The translations under genes and the position numbers were made by a program. Below the pieces are notes generated by a model. The model did no database searches, had not been told where the DNA came from, and was given only the letters and a program-made list of their open reading frames with translations. A stretch of DNA of 64,000 bases, from NCBI RefSeq assembly GCF_013761005.1, contig NZ_JACDUS010000001.1, forward strand, positions 372,001 to 436,000, read 5' to 3'. The stretch is from Desulfosalsimonas propionicica. Lineage in GTDB: Bacteria > Desulfobacterota > Desulfobacteria > Desulfobacterales > Desulfosalsimonadaceae. How positions within the stretch are numbered: the stretch's first letter is position 1; every line of letters starts with the position of its first letter. Shown here piece by piece: positions 62,273 to 64,000 of this stretch.

Positions 62273-64000
62273 ATGAACAGGTATTTTACCATCGGGGTTG
62301 CCGGTCATGCAGGTCACGGGAAAACAGCACTGGTGCAATCTCTGACAGGCATGAAATCAGATAAAGTCAGAGAAGGAAAAGAAAAAAATTACTCCTCTCA
62401 ATGCCTGATTGCCCCGTTGCAGTTTGCGTCCGGAGTTCAGGCGGCCTTCGTGGATGTGCCGGCAAACCCGTCATATCTCAAAAACATGGTCCGCGGGCTG
62501 TATCCGGTGGATATGGCAATAATTGCCGTGGCCGCAGATGAAGGGGTCATGCATCAAACCAGGGAGCATCTTCAGATTGTTCAATGTCTGGGTATACACG
62601 CAGGATTGGCTGTACTGACCAAAACCGATCTGGCCGACGAAGAGATCTGCTCCCTGGCTGAAATGGAAATCAACGATTTAACGGAAAACACATTTTTTGC
62701 AGATACTCCGGTTTGCCGGTTTTCAACAGCCCGGCCGGACAAATGGGGGCACCTTCTTGAAACCATAGAAGCAGGTGCTAAAAAATTGCCGCCCCGGCAA
62801 GCTGATCTTCCCTTTCGTCTCTGGATCGATCAGGTCAAGCAGTCAGCCGGTTTTGGAACAATAGTGACCGGAACCATTCTTCAGGGCAGTATCCGGGTAA
62901 ATGAAACAGTGAAGATAGAACCCGACGGCTGGCAAAGCCGGGTCCGGTTTATGGAAACCCATGGCATAAGAACAGGTTCGGCCGCAGCGGGTCAGCGGGT
63001 TGGACTCAATCTGCATAAAATCGCCTTTCAGTCGGTAAAAAAGGGAATGGTGCTCACATCTCCGGAAACCGGAAGTGTTTGCCGGTTTATTAACGCGGAA
63101 ACGGGGCTGTGGGAAAACGCCGGCCGGCCTGTAAACAGCCGGATCCGAATGAGGCTTTTTATCGGCACTGCCGTTGTAAGCGCCATGCTGGTTTTTATGG
63201 ATACTGATTTTCTGGAGCCCGGCAGGAAATGTCTGGTCCAGTTTCGTCTCTCCCGGCCTGTTTCATGCATGCCGGGAGACAGATTTGCAGTGTCTTTTTT
63301 AAATGACAACAGGTTGGTCGGAGGCGGGCGGGTGCTTGCGCCAAGTGATGAAAAATTCCGCAAAGCCAAAGCTTCCAGCCAGATCGCATGCCTGAAGGCC
63401 CTTCAGGAAAATGACAGCTCCGGATACCTTGGTGCAGTCCTTGACCGTTATCCGAATACACCGTTTTCCCCGGCAGACCTGGCTGATCGGTCCTTGTTCC
63501 CGGAATCTGTGTTTGAGGATGAAATCAGGCGCGGGCTTGGAAAAGACAAACTGATCCGGGTGGGTGACGGCGTGGTTAAACGGCAGCAATATGAAAAACG
63601 GCTGCGAGAGGTAAGGGCGCTTTTTAAAAAACCGCCAGTCGGTCAAAAATCTATACAACCACGGTTTCATATCAGAGAAGTGGCTGACCGGCTGGGAATT
63701 TTGGCGGAATCGGCGGTTTTACATCATGTGATGGCCTGGCTGTGCGCTCAGGGGCATCTTTGTCTGTTTAAAGGTTATTATCAGGTTCCCGCCCATTCTG
63801 TAAGGTTATCTGCTGATTATAAAAACCTGGCTTCAAGCGTCATGGAGTTTGCCAATGAGTGCGGATTAAAACCTTTTACAGCCGGCCATTTCAACAAAAC
63901 TCACCATGATCAGTATGAAAAAGCAAGAGTGGAAAAAATTCTGCGGTTTTTGGTTTCGCAAAATAAATTGATTCCACTTGAAGGAGGAAAGTTTATCACT
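62273..64000 (+). CDS. selB: SelB, selenocysteine-specific elongation factor, with a degenerate G domain (cut by window end)
   Basis: 576 codons are visible and the frame is still open at the right edge. The N-terminal G domain begins IGVAGHAGHGKTALVQSLTG (P-loop 11-18). The elongation-factor domain II (FRLWIDQVKQSAGFGTIVTG, then GSIRVNETVKIEP) and domain III are recognisable, and C-terminal winged helices follow. GTPase motifs are altered: RGMT of switch I is KNYS, DVPGHE is DVPANP (61-66), and GHVDHGKT is GHAGHGKT. TKTD (116-119) is normal. It starts 16 bases after tRNA-Sec, with only weak GGAA as ribosome site. Confidence 0.9.
   Translation, partial: MNRYFTIGVAGHAGHGKTALVQSLTGMKSDKVREGKEKNYSSQCLIAPLQFASGVQAAFVDVPANPSYLKNMVRGLYPVDMAIIAVAADEGVMHQTREHLQIVQCLGIHAGLAVLTKTDLADEEICSLAEMEINDLTENTFFADTPVCRFSTARPDKWGHLLETIEAGAKKLPPRQADLPFRLWIDQVKQSAGFGTIVTGTILQGSIRVNETVKIEPDGWQSRVRFMETHGIRTGSAAAGQRVGLNLHKIAFQSVKKGMVLTSPETGSVCRFINAETGLWENAGRPVNSRIRMRLFIGTAVVSAMLVFMDTDFLEPGRKCLVQFRLSRPVSCMPGDRFAVSFLNDNRLVGGGRVLAPSDEKFRKAKASSQIACLKALQENDSSGYLGAVLDRYPNTPFSPADLADRSLFPESVFEDEIRRGLGKDKLIRVGDGVVKRQQYEKRLREVRALFKKPPVGQKSIQPRFHIREVADRLGILAESAVLHHVMAWLCAQGHLCLFKGYYQVPAHSVRLSADYKNLASSVMEFANECGLKPFTAGHFNKTHHDQYEKARVEKILRFLVSQNKLIPLEGGKFIT

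Noticed and set aside
1-64000. CRISPR arrays, rRNA genes, insertion sequences with transposase
   Set aside because: No regularly spaced repeat arrays, rRNA sequence or transposase motifs were seen.

Overview
The window looks like chromosome from a mesophilic, anaerobic, sulfate-reducer-like member of the Desulfobacterota (Desulfobacterales or a relative). This rests on GC-rich codon use, an HdrA fragment with an MvhD-type electron-transfer subunit, a double-cubane/2-hydroxyacyl-CoA dehydratase-type protein, a MenA-type prenyltransferase, and a full selenium/selenocysteine toolkit. No database search was possible. Family calls rest on motifs read from the translations.

Layout. 1-12.6 kb is housekeeping on the + strand: the end of mnmG, a CbpA-type DnaJ, hpt, a very acidic 1083-residue zinc-ribbon/DUF3426 membrane protein, a CAT-anticodon tRNA, a DUF1992 and a SHOCT protein, ddl, a fused purD-purE, a Sua5/YrdC protein, nicotinate phosphoribosyltransferase and tRNA-Leu(CAA). 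12.6-17.1 kb is accessory: a decayed glutamate dehydrogenase fragment, a three-gene membrane protein/lipoprotein/muramidase cassette with a lysis-cassette look, a small unknown gene and an IHF/HU gene with a probable homopolymer frameshift. 17.7-21.1 kb carries a flavodoxin-ferredoxin protein, an MltB-type transglycosylase and an anchored MsrA-MsrB fusion.

pyrF precedes a long minus-strand run (about 30.1 to 22.0 kb): phoH, a 7TM-HD phosphodiesterase, ybeY, pdxJ, nnrE-nnrD, tsaE, lysC and a 31-residue membrane peptide. 30.3-40.5 kb holds a CvpA protein, a Nudix hydrolase, a class II aldolase, a response-regulator/DUF4388 protein, a molybdopterin oxidoreductase, an MFS transporter, a CPBP protease and menA. 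Two families of large palindromic repeats cluster in this part.

40.8-43.8 kb is a compact selenium-handling operon (YedE, YedF/TusA-like, DUF3343, an NnrD-like kinase-fold protein, a DUF1858-like protein), followed by pstS-pstC-pstA-pstB. 47.4-58.8 kb holds a double-cubane family protein, the pbpC/alpha-2-macroglobulin pair and a Pif1-like helicase.

The right end is a selenocysteine locus. It contains selD, whose own active-site residue is encoded by an in-frame TGA, a truncated hdrA, mvhD, tRNA-Sec and a selB cut by the window end. The visible SelB keeps its P-loop and elongation-factor domains, but its GTPase switch motifs are strongly altered. This locus, the selenium operon, the lysis-like cassette and the palindrome families are the most interesting parts of the window.
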